Assembly (NCBI GenBank): GCA_017517325.1
Contig: JAFWZW010000023.1
Location: 156,475-220,474, forward strand
Source: Clostridia bacterium
GTDB taxonomy: Bacteria; Bacillota; Clostridia; Oscillospirales; SIG627
Length of the DNA: 64,000 nucleotides
Reading direction: 5' to 3'
Every line of letters starts with the position of its first letter. The first letter of the stretch is position 1. Of the stretch, positions 49,013 to 57,983 are shown in pieces. The notes beneath the pieces were generated by a model. That model made no database searches, was not told where the DNA came from, and saw only the letters and a program-made list of their open reading frames with translations. A program made the translations under genes and the position numbers.

Positions 49013-49049
49013 CATAAAGGCATGCCACTGTTCGTGCTATGCCTTTATG
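49013..49049 (-). other. Long stem-loop between rfbH and the ThDP gene
   Basis: CATAAAGGCAT (49013-49023) and its perfect complement (49039-49049) enclose a 15-base loop. On the minus strand it precedes the ThDP gene by about 80 bases within the operon and has no long T-run, so it may be a processing or stability element. Confidence 0.55.
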
Positions 49050-49061
49050 CTGTCAAGCTTA

Positions 49062-50402
49062 TTATTGGATTGCTTCCAAGATCACCTTTGCCATATGATC
49101 GATCATCTCGTCGGTCATACCGGGATAAACCCCGACCCAGAAGGTATTGTTCAAAATGAAATCGGTTACGGGAAGGTCACCAACCACGCGGTAAGCATCG
49201 GTTCCGCGGATCTGATCAAAGCAGGGGTGCTTGATCAGGTTGCCGGAAAACAGCAAACGGGTCTGCACGTTGTGATCCTCAATGTAGCGGGTCACGGCGT
49301 TGCGGTCCAAACCGCTTTCGGGTTTCACGGAGATGAGGAAACCAAACCAGGAGGGCTCGCTTCCTTCAGCGGGCTCCGGCAGGATCAATTTATCCTTTGC
49401 AACCTCCAGCGCTTTGCGCAGACGGTCAAAGTTGTGGCGGCGACGTTCGATGAAGCCGGGGAACTTTTTCAGCTGTTCGCAACCGATGGCAGCCTGAAGA
49501 TCCGTTACCTTCAGATTGTAACCGAAATGGCTGTAAACGTATTTGTGGTCGTAGCCTTGAGGAAGAAGGCCGTATTGACCGTCAAAACGGTGTTTGCAGA
49601 AGTTATCCTGACCGGAGGGGCAAATACAGTCGCGGCCCCAGTCGCGGTAGGAGAGAATGAGGCGGTGCAGAAGGGGATCGTTGGTGTAAACGCAGCCGCC
49701 TTCGCCCATGGTCATATGATGGGGAGGATAAAAGCTGGAGGTACCGATGTGCCCCCAGGTACCGGAGAATTTCGTTTCCCCGTCAATGGTGTACTTGGTG
49801 CCCAAGGCATCGCAGTTGTCTTCTACCAGCCACAGATTGTGCTTGTCGCAGAATGCCTTGACGGCAGAAAGATCGAAGGGATTGCCCAAGGTGTGTGCGA
49901 TCATAACCGCCTTGGTCTTTTTGCTGAGGGCGGCCTCTAGTTGGGTCACGTCAATGTTGTACTGGGGAACGGTCATATCAACGAATACGGGCACTGCGCC
50001 GTATTGAAGAATGGGGGTCACGGTTGTGGGGAAGCCGCAAGCAACGGTGATCACTTCATCACCACGGCGGATCTGTCTGTCACCCAATTCAGGCGCGGTC
50101 AACGTCATAAAAGCAATGAGGTTTGCGGAAGAGCCGCTGTTTACCAAATGAGCGTATTTAACGCCGATCCACTGTGCAAAATTCTTCTCAAATTCATCGG
50201 CGAAGCGGCCGGTAGTCAGCCAGAAATCCAATGCCGCATCAGTCAGGGCGCACATTTCCTTTTCATCGAACACGCGAGATGCGTAGGTAATACGGTCGCC
50301 GGGCTGAAACGGAACTTTTTTTTCTTTGAAATCGTGATAATATTCAGAGACGAGAGCCTTGATCTGCTCTCTCGCTTCCGCTTCGTTTTTCCAAGTTGCC
50401 AT
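49062..50402 (-). CDS. rfbH: CDP-4-keto-6-deoxyglucose 3-dehydrase (E1)
   Basis: A 446-residue PMP- and [2Fe-2S]-dependent enzyme that removes the C-3 hydroxyl of CDP-4-keto-6-deoxyglucose. It has the aminotransferase fold, but H228 (in SFYPPHHMTMGEGG) replaces the PLP lysine, the trait of this dehydrase. The cluster cysteines are C197, C259, C261 and C269: the C-x-C-x7-C part is exact, while the first spacing is 61 rather than the 57 I recall for Yersinia/Salmonella E1, a four-residue insertion. E1 needs an iron-sulfur flavoprotein reductase (E3), which is not in the window. AAGGAG precedes the ATG. Confidence 0.94.
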   Translation of the reverse strand: MATWKNEAEAREQIKALVSEYYHDFKEKKVPFQPGDRITYASRVFDEKEMCALTDAALDFWLTTGRFADEFEKNFAQWIGVKYAHLVNSGSSANLIAFMTLTAPELGDRQIRRGDEVITVACGFPTTVTPILQYGAVPVFVDMTVPQYNIDVTQLEAALSKKTKAVMIAHTLGNPFDLSAVKAFCDKHNLWLVEDNCDALGTKYTIDGETKFSGTWGHIGTSSFYPPHHMTMGEGGCVYTNDPLLHRLILSYRDWGRDCICPSGQDNFCKHRFDGQYGLLPQGYDHKYVYSHFGYNLKVTDLQAAIGCEQLKKFPGFIERRRHNFDRLRKALEVAKDKLILPEPAEGSEPSWFGFLISVKPESGLDRNAVTRYIEDHNVQTRLLFSGNLIKHPCFDQIRGTDAYRVVGDLPVTDFILNNTFWVGVYPGMTDEMIDHMAKVILEAIQ

Positions 50403-50484
50403 AAAGTTTACTCCTTGCTTTTGAATAAATTGATCCCTTTCGCTCCGCTTCTTTCCTACAGAGCACGGGCGGAAAATATGTTTT

Positions 50485-51543
50485 TTATTGTTTTTCTTTC
50501 AAAAATTGAGAGATCTCCCAATCCATTTCGGCAGGAATATCACCGCCGGAGAGCCATACCTTGCTGAAACGGCAAGTCATTTTCATGCATTCGTCAATGT
50601 GCCAACGGGGGCTCCAACCAAAAACGGATTTGATCTTGCTGCAATCAAGCTTTAAAAAGTTGGCTTCGTGGGGGGCATTGGCTTCTGCCTGATTTTCCCA
50701 GCAGGCGCCTTCACCCCAGTGCTTGCAGAACAGGTCTACCAACTCACCGGTGGTAACGCAGTCGCAGTCATCGGGACCAACGTTATAAAAGCCTGCGTAT
50801 TTGGGATCCTCGTATTGCTTTTGTGCAATAAGAAGGTACATAGCAAGAGGTTCCAGCACGTGCTGATAAGGACGGGTGGAATAGGGGTTGCGCACACCGA
50901 TGGAAACGCCCTTCTTCATAGCGCGGACACAGTCGGGAATGATGCGGTCGTTGGCAAAATCGCCGCCGCCGATGACGTTGCCCGCACGGGCGGTGGAAAC
51001 GGCAATTCCTTTTTGCTTTAAGAAAGAATCAATATAACTGTGGGTCACAAGCTCCGAGCAGCTCTTGGAGTTGGAGTAGGGGTCAAAGCCGTCCAGAGGC
51101 TCGTCCTCACGGTATCCCCAGCACCATTCGTTGTTTTTATAGACCTTGTCGGTGGTAACGTTCAGAACGCTTTTTACCCCTTCGCTAAGGCGCACGCATT
51201 CTAAAATGTTCACAGTGCCCATTACGTTGGTCTCGTAAGTATAAAGGGGATCCTTGTAGCTGTCGCGCACGATGGGCTGGGCGGCCAGATGCAGAACGAT
51301 CTCGGGCTTCGCTTTGTCAAAGGCCGCCTTTAAAGAGGCCAGATCCCGAATATCGCCGATGATGCTGGTCATACTGCCTTCCAGATCCGCAAGCTCGAAC
51401 AGATTCGGCCGGGTGGGGGGCGTTAGACTGTAACCGGTTACGATGGCGCCTGCCCGCACCAGCATTCTGCAGAGCCAGGAGCCCTTGAAGCCGGTGTGGC
51501 CGGTAATGAAAACGCGTTTACCTTTATAAAAAGAAATATCCAT
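50485..51543 (-). CDS. rfbG: CDP-glucose 4,6-dehydratase
   Basis: A 352-residue extended SDR enzyme converting CDP-glucose to CDP-4-keto-6-deoxyglucose. The N-terminal RVFITGHTGFKGSWLCRML, the LHLAAQPIVRDSY block, the TDKVYKN segment with the catalytic threonine, and YSNSKSCSELV match this family. It starts 12 bases after rfbF and is followed by rfbH, so the three early CDP-dideoxysugar enzymes are contiguous in pathway order. Confidence 0.94.
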   Translation of the reverse strand: MDISFYKGKRVFITGHTGFKGSWLCRMLVRAGAIVTGYSLTPPTRPNLFELADLEGSMTSIIGDIRDLASLKAAFDKAKPEIVLHLAAQPIVRDSYKDPLYTYETNVMGTVNILECVRLSEGVKSVLNVTTDKVYKNNEWCWGYREDEPLDGFDPYSNSKSCSELVTHSYIDSFLKQKGIAVSTARAGNVIGGGDFANDRIIPDCVRAMKKGVSIGVRNPYSTRPYQHVLEPLAMYLLIAQKQYEDPKYAGFYNVGPDDCDCVTTGELVDLFCKHWGEGACWENQAEANAPHEANFLKLDCSKIKSVFGWSPRWHIDECMKMTCRFSKVWLSGGDIPAEMDWEISQFLKEKQ

Positions 51544-51555
51544 TCAAATCCTCAA

Positions 51556-52338
51556 TCAGTCTTTCCATTTTTTCCAGGGCGCGTTGCCCTTTTCGATGAG
51601 ATCCTCCAGCATATCCTTTTCGCGCTTGGTATCCATACACTGCCAGAAGCCGCGGTGCATAAAGGACATCAATTCACCCTCTTCAGCCAAGGACATAAGG
51701 GGAGTTCGCTCAAATATGGAAGAATCTCCGCGGATGTAATTGAAAATGGCGGGCTCAAGCACCATATAGCCGGCGTTGATCTTGTTGCCGTCAGAGGCAC
51801 TTTTTTCTCGGAATTGCTTGACGCTGTACTGCTCGTCAATATCCAAAACGCCCTTTTCCTGCTGCAATAAAACGGCAGTTAAGGTCGCGATCTTGCCGTG
51901 GCTCTTATGAAATTCCACCAGATCGCGAATGTTAACGTCACAAACGGCGTCACCGTAGGTCATCATAAAGGGCTCGTTTCCAATGTAGGGCTGGATCCGT
52001 TTGATCCTGCCGCCGGTCATGGTGTTCAGACCCGTGTCAACCACGGTCACCTTCCAGGGCTCACAGTGCTGATTGTGAATGACCATGTCGTTTTTACCGT
52101 TGGTAAAATCAAAGGTAATGTCGCTGTTGTGCAGAAAATAATCCGCAAACCATTCCTTGATCACGTGCTGTTTGTATCCTGCGCAGATGATAAATTCATT
52201 GAATCCGTAATAGGAATATTCTTTCATAATGTGCCAAAGGATGGGCTTAGAGCCGATCTCGATCATCGGCTTCGGTTTGAATTGGGATTCCTCGCTGATG
52301 CGGGAACCGAATCCACCTGCTAAAATAACAACCTTCAT
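51556..52338 (-). CDS. rfbF: Glucose-1-phosphate cytidylyltransferase
   Basis: A 260-residue nucleotidyltransferase that makes CDP-glucose from glucose-1-phosphate and CTP. The N-terminal VVILAGGFGSRISEESQFKP, then PMIEIGSKPILWHIMKEYSYYG, and YGDAVCDVNI with the metal-binding aspartate are characteristic of RfbF rather than of RmlA or GalU. It is the first gene of the six-gene operon. Start: ATG 52338 behind GAGGTG; the frame extends upstream without a better site. It lies at the typical family length (about 257). Confidence 0.94.
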   Translation of the reverse strand: MKVVILAGGFGSRISEESQFKPKPMIEIGSKPILWHIMKEYSYYGFNEFIICAGYKQHVIKEWFADYFLHNSDITFDFTNGKNDMVIHNQHCEPWKVTVVDTGLNTMTGGRIKRIQPYIGNEPFMMTYGDAVCDVNIRDLVEFHKSHGKIATLTAVLLQQEKGVLDIDEQYSVKQFREKSASDGNKINAGYMVLEPAIFNYIRGDSSIFERTPLMSLAEEGELMSFMHRGFWQCMDTKREKDMLEDLIEKGNAPWKKWKD

Positions 52339-52512
52339 CGTAGACACCTCTTCTTCTTTTTTTGTGAAACCGCAACGCATTGGGCTTCAAAGGGAGGCAA
52401 CGGATCTGATTGCTCCGTGCTATAAAAAATTCCGTACAAATACGGTAAGGTGCAGATCTTCGATGAAAAAAATTGCATGATCGGCTGAAAAATCTACCAC
52501 TCACCGAGGATA

Positions 52513-52541
52513 ATGATACCATATTCGAAACATAAAAACAA
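52513..52541 (-). promoter_or_regulatory. Possible promoter of the CDP-sugar operon
   Basis: On the minus strand, TTGTTT (52536-52541), a 17-bp spacer and TATCAT (52513-52518). Boxes are off consensus; the leader would be about 170 bases. Confidence 0.45.
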
Positions 52542-52617
52542 TAGCAAAAAAGAAAAAAGTCGAAAATCTCACCAAATTCAGGCTTTTTTTTGAGAAAAAC
52601 CATTGTTTTTAAAGCAA

Positions 52618-52631
52618 AAAAAGCGCTTTCA
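52618..52631. promoter_or_regulatory. cre-like (CcpA) site
   Basis: The 14-mer around AAGCGCTTTC agrees with the catabolite-response consensus at 12 of 14 positions. It lies about 95 bases upstream of the dehydrogenase promoter. Confidence 0.35.
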
Positions 52632-52723
52632 AAGAGATGTTTTCTTGCTTTTTGCTTTATAATATTTCTACGTTGTAAATATTCTTACGGTATAGAATCA
52701 ATCATTTTCGTAAGGTCTTTAGG

Positions 52724-52752
52724 TTGACAACCAAAGGTGGATATTTTATAAT
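52724..52752 (+). promoter_or_regulatory. Promoter of the Ldh-family dehydrogenase
   Basis: Perfect TTGACA (52724-52729), 17-bp spacer, perfect TATAAT (52747-52752). Confidence 0.85.
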
Positions 52753-52782
52753 CGACCCAAACCATCGAAAGAGGGGATCAAA

Positions 52783-53910
52783 ATGGCAAATACCATTACC
52801 TATACTTATGAGAGATTGAAAAAGTTTTGTGAGGATGCCTTCGAAAAATTCGGCTTTTGCTCCGAAGAAGCACGGATCATTACCGACGTATTGCTTCTGG
52901 CTGACCTTTACGGCATTGATTCGCACGGAACACAGAGACTTGTGCGTTATCACAAGGATATCGCCAAAGGTCTGATCCGGGTGGATGCCAAGCCCGAGGT
53001 AATCTTTGAAACACCCGTTTCTGCTGTGATCGACGGGCACGATGGTATTGGTCAGGTGATTGGCTATCGGGCTATGGAAAAAGCCATAGAAAAAGCGAAA
53101 AAAACGGGAATTGCCGTGGTAACGGTGCGCAATTCCACCCACTACGGAATTGCGGGCTACTATGCCAAAATGGCTTGCGATCAGGGCCTCATCGGCCTTT
53201 CCACTACCAATACCACCGCCATTATGGTTCCCACCTATGGCAGGGAAGCGGTCTTGGGCACCAATCCCATTGCCATCTCTTGCCCCGCGGAGCCGTACCC
53301 CTTCTTCTTCGATGCTTCCACCACCGTGGTCACCCGCGGCAAATTAGAGGTTTATAACAAGCAGGATCTGCCCCTCCATGCGGGCTGGGCCATTGATTCC
53401 ACGGGCAACGAATCCACCGATGCGGCAAAGGTCCTTGGGTGCATCAGCAATAAGGAGGGCGGCGGCATTTTGCCTTTAGGCGGATCCACCGAGGATCACG
53501 GTAGCCATAAGGGCTACGGTTGGGGGATGGTGGCAGAGCTCTTCAGCTCCATCCTCTCCTTGGGCACCACCTCCGATCAGACCAATATCGGCGGCAAGGG
53601 TGGCATCTGCCACGGCTTTATGGTCATCGACCCTACAATCTTCGGTGATGCGGCGGCTATCAAGGCTCACTTTTCTGCTTATCTTGAAAAGGTGCGCTCC
53701 TCTCCCAAGGCAGAGGGAAGAGAGCGGATCTATACCCACGGTGAAAAGGAGATCGAAGCCGCTGCCCTTCGAATGAAAAGCGGCATAGCCGTCAACGTCA
53801 ATACCGTTGCGGAAATGCGTGATCTGGCGCAGTTCTTGAATATGAACGTGGAGGATTATTTAGGCGCAGAGGCCCTCTCCATCAAAGGCAAAAAAAGCAT
53901 TTACCAATAA
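52783..53910 (+). CDS. Ldh/malate-type NAD(P)-dependent oxidoreductase
   Basis: A 375-residue member of the type 2 malate/L-lactate/ureidoglycolate/sulfolactate dehydrogenase family, not the Rossmann-type LDH. Family blocks are present: LLADLYGIDSHGTQRL near the start, the catalytic histidine in RNSTHYGIAGYYA, the TTNTTAIMVPTYG segment, LGTNPIAISCP, and GSHKGYGWGMVAELFS. It would oxidise or reduce a 2-hydroxy acid with NAD(H) or NADP(H). It is monocistronic, with a very strong promoter and a GAGGGG binding site. The damaged-looking GC repeat after the stop (53925-53960) might be its terminator. Confidence 0.9.
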   Translation: MANTITYTYERLKKFCEDAFEKFGFCSEEARIITDVLLLADLYGIDSHGTQRLVRYHKDIAKGLIRVDAKPEVIFETPVSAVIDGHDGIGQVIGYRAMEKAIEKAKKTGIAVVTVRNSTHYGIAGYYAKMACDQGLIGLSTTNTTAIMVPTYGREAVLGTNPIAISCPAEPYPFFFDASTTVVTRGKLEVYNKQDLPLHAGWAIDSTGNESTDAAKVLGCISNKEGGGILPLGGSTEDHGSHKGYGWGMVAELFSSILSLGTTSDQTNIGGKGGICHGFMVIDPTIFGDAAAIKAHFSAYLEKVRSSPKAEGRERIYTHGEKEIEAAALRMKSGIAVNVNTVAEMRDLAQFLNMNVEDYLGAEALSIKGKKSIYQ

Positions 53911-53977
53911 ACACCAAAAACAAAAAGCCCTTGAGCATCAAGTATGCCCGGGGGCTAAAATTTTGCCTTCTCAATGA

Positions 53978-55647
53978 GTCGGAAGTGATCCCAAGACCAA
54001 TACCATCTATATTGACGTGAATGCAGGCGTAAACGAAACCGCAGGGGTATTTCAGGATTGTATGCTTCCCACCCTCTCCCACGAATTGGTGCATCAGTTT
54101 GCCAAGGAAGACGTGGAGGGATACAACGCCCTGCGAGATCTCGTTATGGTATCCCTCGCGGAAAACCGCCTGAAGGGCGAAACCGTTGACAACCGCGAGG
54201 AAGTCATAAAGAAACTGCGTGAAGAGATCGTTCGGGAAGAGATCGAAAACATCCGAAAGAACGACCCCAAGCGCTTCGAAGGCAAAACGGAAAAGACCGT
54301 CTATGCCATTGCGGAGGAAGAGCTGGTAGCCCGTGCTTGTGAAGATCGCCTTGCCAATTCCCGCTTGATGAAGACCTTTATCGATGAGATGGACGCAAAG
54401 GATTCCCGCCTTGCCCGTGCCTTCAGCAATATGCTCTCCACCGCCGTGCGGCATTTGAAAGCGCAATTCCAGCGTCTTGTGGATTCCTACAAAGCCGGAA
54501 GCCGTGAAGCCGATATCATCGCCAAGGGTATTGACAAGCTCGATGCCATTCAGGCGCAGTTTGACGCCCTTTTGGAGCGCAAGAATCCTGCGAACGCAGC
54601 AGAAAGTGACGCATATGTGATGAAGATGGGGCGAGGTGGTCAACAAAACTTTGAAGAAGATAAGTACTTCGCGAGACAGACTGACAAATTTTATGAACTC
54701 AAAGAAGGATCTTATGTGAACGTTGGAAAAATTAAGCATAGAAGCCCGTTGAATCTAATTGGATTCCCAGTAGGATCATTGTATTTTGATGTTTCAAAAA
54801 TAAATAAGGAGATGAAAAAGAGAAAAGACACAATCCCTGCCGAAAAAATGAAAAAAATTCCAAATGTTCTGGACATCCTATCGTGATTACAGAATATGTA
54901 GACTCCAAGGGTGTGCATTCTGCAAATGTATATGGAGGATTATATATTGGAAGTTCACCGGTGGTTGTTGGTGTTATGATTGCACAAACTCAAAAGGGGA
55001 ATGTTGTTAGCAAAGTACAAACAGTTCATCCAAATAGAAATGTAATGAAAGAAATGACGGAAGACAACGTTCTTTATCTTTCAGAAAATAAAAAAGAAAC
55101 CAAATCCTGGTTCCAAGCCCTCGGTGCGCAAATGCCACCTTTGGGGGGAAACAAGTCTGGTTTCATTAGGAGTATATCATTTGATTCCGAAACTGTCAAG
55201 AGCGACTCGGAAAAAGGCACGATGAAGCAGGGGCGCGTTACACCGCAGCAAGACGCAGAGTATATGCCCCAATCCCGTACCCCCTACCAAAGAGCCCGTG
55301 ATATTCTCGTTTCCTATGCCGAGGACGCGAAGAACACGAAGGTGCGGGAAGAATACGTGGGCGAATACGTGGAACGGGTAAAGCGGCTTGACCGAAAGCA
55401 GATCCGTCTGTACGAAGCGGAGAGCAACCTTGCCCTTGCGCTGGACCGGAACGATCAAAGCGCCATCGACGTTTACACCAAACGGGTGGAAAACATCCAG
55501 GACGAGATCAACAAGCTATCCGAAGGGCTTCAGAAAATGGAGGAAAGCCACGAGCTTCGCTCCATCGTGCGCCGTGAGAAGGAAGCAACTCGCCGCCAAA
55601 CCAAGAAGGAAGGAAAGACGGAACTAAAAATGGCGGTGGCAATGTAA
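53978..55647 (+). pseudogene. Fragment of a phage/ICE large protein (metallopeptidase-like and MuF C-terminal-like parts), frameshifted
   Basis: The frame is open from 53978 with no good start, beginning inside VGSDPKTNTIYIDVNAG, then LSHELVHQF, which carries an HExxH-type motif (HELVH), and a long helical region. The frame stops at 54886 just after IPNVLDILS, while the next frame resumes as HPIVITEYVDSKG and runs to 55647. Adding one C near 54874 restores NVLDHPIVITEYVD. The second part (SENKKETKSWFQALG, then a coiled coil) resembles C-terminal segments of large polyvalent proteins in phages and integrative elements. The protein is N-truncated, joined at its 3' end to a permease remnant, and clearly foreign. 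Confidence 0.72.
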
Positions 55648-55818
55648 ATACTGCCGTAAGACACCCCCAAGGGGTTGGAGCCGTCACCAAAGGGATCGGC
55701 GAACATATTGGCGTTGACCATCAGAATATAGACCATAGCGAAAAACGTGGTCATACCTGCAATAAGCTCTGTCTTTACGTTTGTTTTTCTTTCCTCAAGC
55801 TTGAAAAAAACGATTCAT
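55630..55818 (-). pseudogene. Truncated NCS2-family purine permease remnant
   Basis: Only the first 60 codons or so remain. A good ribosome binding site (AAGGAG) precedes the ATG at 55818. The frame breaks at a run of seven T; with six T it reads MNRFFKLEERKTNVK, then TELIAGMTTFFAMVYILMV, the NCS2 (adenine/guanine/hypoxanthine permease) N-terminus. Homology ends at IATAI, which coincides with the end of the foreign fragment at about 55630-55647. It lies 17 bases after the ABC-2 permease gene on the same strand. Confidence 0.7.
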
Positions 55819-55834
55819 CATCCTTCTCCTTAAA

Positions 55835-57076
55835 CTATGCCTTCCAAACGGCTTTGATAATACTGCCGATCTTGGGGGAGGTTCCGTACATCAAAACGCC
55901 AACGCGGTAGATCTTAGCGGAAAGAATACCGATCCCAAAGGTGGAGGCGATCAAAATGCCGATGGAAATTGCGATCTCATACCAAGGCACCGTGCTCATA
56001 GCAATTCTCGTAAACATCGCCATGGGCGAAGTGAAGGGAAGATAGGAGCAGATCTGCATCAGTACGTTGTCCACGCTTCCGCTGCTCATAGAGAACATCA
56101 CCACCATAAAGCCGAACAAAAACAGGTACGTCACCGGCTGAACGGCGGTGTTGATATCCTCAAGCTTGGAAACGGTGGAGGAAATAGCACCGTAAAGGAA
56201 TGCGTAAATGAGAAAGCCCAAGAGGAAGAATATCAACATATAGACGAATAGCTCCGGGGGGATATTGAAGATGGAATCAATGATCTCGTTTTCGCCCCAA
56301 TAGGATTTGTTCATATTGTAGAACAGGAGCGCGGAACCGAAAATGGCAACCAGCTGAATAAGCCCCGCCGTGCAGGCTGCCAACACCTTGCCGAACATCA
56401 TATTGATGGGCTTTGCGCTGGTGATCAAAAGTTCCATCGCACGGGAGCTTTTTTCGGTGGCAACGCTCATTGCCACCATTTGACCGTAAAGGAGGATCAC
56501 CATATACAGAGCAAAGATCATAATGTAGGTGTAGAAGAAATTTTGCATCTGATCCTTGCCGAGGCTTTCAACCTCAGCGTCGATCTGAATGCTCATAACC
56601 CCTGCCGCATCCTCTTGGGACATACCGCCGCCGATCATCGCGTTCATTTGATAGATCTGTTGCAATACACCCGTTGCAATATCAGGGTTCATATCGTACA
56701 TGGAAAGATTATCCACGTAGTAAGTGAACGAGGTTGCTCCGTTCATCACGAATGCGCATTCTGCGTTGCCGGAGGTGATCCTTTCCTTGATCGCACCGAT
56801 CTCCTTCTCCGTGATCTGCACGTCGTATTCCGTAAAGGCGGTGGCAAAGGTTTCTTTTACCATATCCGCCTGCGCAGGATCCTCTGCCTTAACAAGCATA
56901 ACGGAAAGGTCTGCGGGGGTATCGGAAGCATCCTCCTTTTCAAAGAGGACGGTGATCCGCGGAAAGAACATGACCGCGGCAATGATCACCATCAAAAAGA
57001 TCGTTACACCCACGAACGCCTTGTTCTTTGCGTAATTCTTCAGCTCAAATTTGAGTATTTTTCCGAATTGGTTCAT
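55835..57076 (-). CDS. ABC-2 type transporter permease (NatB-like)
   Basis: A 413-residue membrane protein. One N-terminal helix is followed by a large extracellular domain (about residues 40-185) and then five or six helices, the NatB/ABC-2 layout. The segment KSSRAMELLITSAKPINMMFGKVLA is the cytoplasmic coupling region typical of the family. With the ATPase encoded directly before it (four-base overlap) it forms an exporter; NatAB exports sodium, but relatives handle peptides or lipids. It is the last intact gene of an operon led by a LiaF-like gene. Confidence 0.88.
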   Translation of the reverse strand: MNQFGKILKFELKNYAKNKAFVGVTIFLMVIIAAVMFFPRITVLFEKEDASDTPADLSVMLVKAEDPAQADMVKETFATAFTEYDVQITEKEIGAIKERITSGNAECAFVMNGATSFTYYVDNLSMYDMNPDIATGVLQQIYQMNAMIGGGMSQEDAAGVMSIQIDAEVESLGKDQMQNFFYTYIMIFALYMVILLYGQMVAMSVATEKSSRAMELLITSAKPINMMFGKVLAACTAGLIQLVAIFGSALLFYNMNKSYWGENEIIDSIFNIPPELFVYMLIFFLLGFLIYAFLYGAISSTVSKLEDINTAVQPVTYLFLFGFMVVMFSMSSGSVDNVLMQICSYLPFTSPMAMFTRIAMSTVPWYEIAISIGILIASTFGIGILSAKIYRVGVLMYGTSPKIGSIIKAVWKA

Positions 57077-57978
57077 TTTTCGTCCTCCTTTGCACCATCC
57101 CCGGCGACCTCAACGAAAATGTCGTTGAGGGAAGGCTCGAATACCCTTACCTCGTCAACGTCGTAGTTTTCCACGATGCGGGTCATTACGGCCTTCTTTT
57201 CGGAGGGGGAACCCAAGCGGATCATCAGCTCGCCGCCATTCAAAACTTTGCAGGAAGAGCCAAAATCTGCAACAATGGCATCGGGCGTTTCCGTTTTTAC
57301 AACCAAGCGATCCCGCGGATAATCACGCTTGATGTCGTGCAGATCCCCGTGCAGGGCAACGATACCGTTGTTGAGAATGGCAATGCTGTCGCAAAATTCT
57401 TCAATATAGCTCATCTGATGGCTGGAAAACAGAACGATCTTTCCTTTGGCGATCTGTTCCTTGACCACGTCTTTTAATAGCATCGCATTTACGGGGTCAA
57501 GGCCGGAAAAGGGCTCGTCAAGGATCACGATATCAGGATCGTGTGCAAGCGCGGTAATCAGCTGGATCTTCTGCTGATTGCCCTTTGAAAGGGTCTCGAG
57601 CTTTTTATTGCGATACTCCGTCATACCGAGACGACCGAGCCAGTAATCAATTGCCTTTACAGCTTCTTTACGGCTCATCCCTTTCAGCTCCGCAAAATAG
57701 GTAAGCTGATCTATAATGATCTTTTTCGGATAAAGTCCTCTTTCTTCGGGGAGATAACCGATGCCGATCTTGTTGTAATCAATGGGCTCACCGTCTATGA
57801 GCACCTGGCCTCTGTTCGCGGGAAATACGTTCATCAAAATGCGGATAGAGGTGGTCTTTCCGGCACCGTTTCTGCCAAGCAGTCCAAAGGCTTTGCCGCC
57901 TTCGGCTTTGAACGATACGTCGGTCAAAACCTTTTTCTCGCCAAAGGATTTTTCTATATTTTTAAGCTCTAAAATCAT
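57073..57978 (-). CDS. ABC transporter ATPase (NatA-like)
   Basis: A 301-residue ATP-binding subunit. Walker A is GLLGRNGAGKTT, signature LSKGNQQKIQLI, Walker B DIVILDEPFSGLD, and the histidine is in LFSSHQMSYIEE. The LSKGNQQK variant and a C-terminal extension after residue 210 place it with NatA and other ABC-2 exporters. It pairs with the permease encoded next. Start: ATG 57978 has AAGGAG about eleven bases upstream; a TTG nine bases earlier is too near that site. Confidence 0.93.
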   Translation of the reverse strand: MILELKNIEKSFGEKKVLTDVSFKAEGGKAFGLLGRNGAGKTTSIRILMNVFPANRGQVLIDGEPIDYNKIGIGYLPEERGLYPKKIIIDQLTYFAELKGMSRKEAVKAIDYWLGRLGMTEYRNKKLETLSKGNQQKIQLITALAHDPDIVILDEPFSGLDPVNAMLLKDVVKEQIAKGKIVLFSSHQMSYIEEFCDSIAILNNGIVALHGDLHDIKRDYPRDRLVVKTETPDAIVADFGSSCKVLNGGELMIRLGSPSEKKAVMTRIVENYDVDEVRVFEPSLNDIFVEVAGDGAKEDEK

Positions 57979-57983
57979 TTTAC

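Larger units (their letters stand above)
52339..52782. other. Divergent intergenic region (rfbF / dehydrogenase), 444 bp
   Basis: No gene seen. It holds a leftward promoter for the sugar operon about 175 bases before rfbF, and a rightward promoter for the dehydrogenase. A small CCGTA-TTTG-TACGG hairpin followed by a T-rich stretch occurs in the rfb leader (near 52430-52445) and could attenuate. A cre-like site lies at 52618-52631. Confidence 0.55.

Noticed and set aside
53978-55647. Functional toxin or metallopeptidase gene
   Set aside because: There is no start codon with a binding site, the N-terminus is missing and the frame is broken, so it is treated as a remnant.
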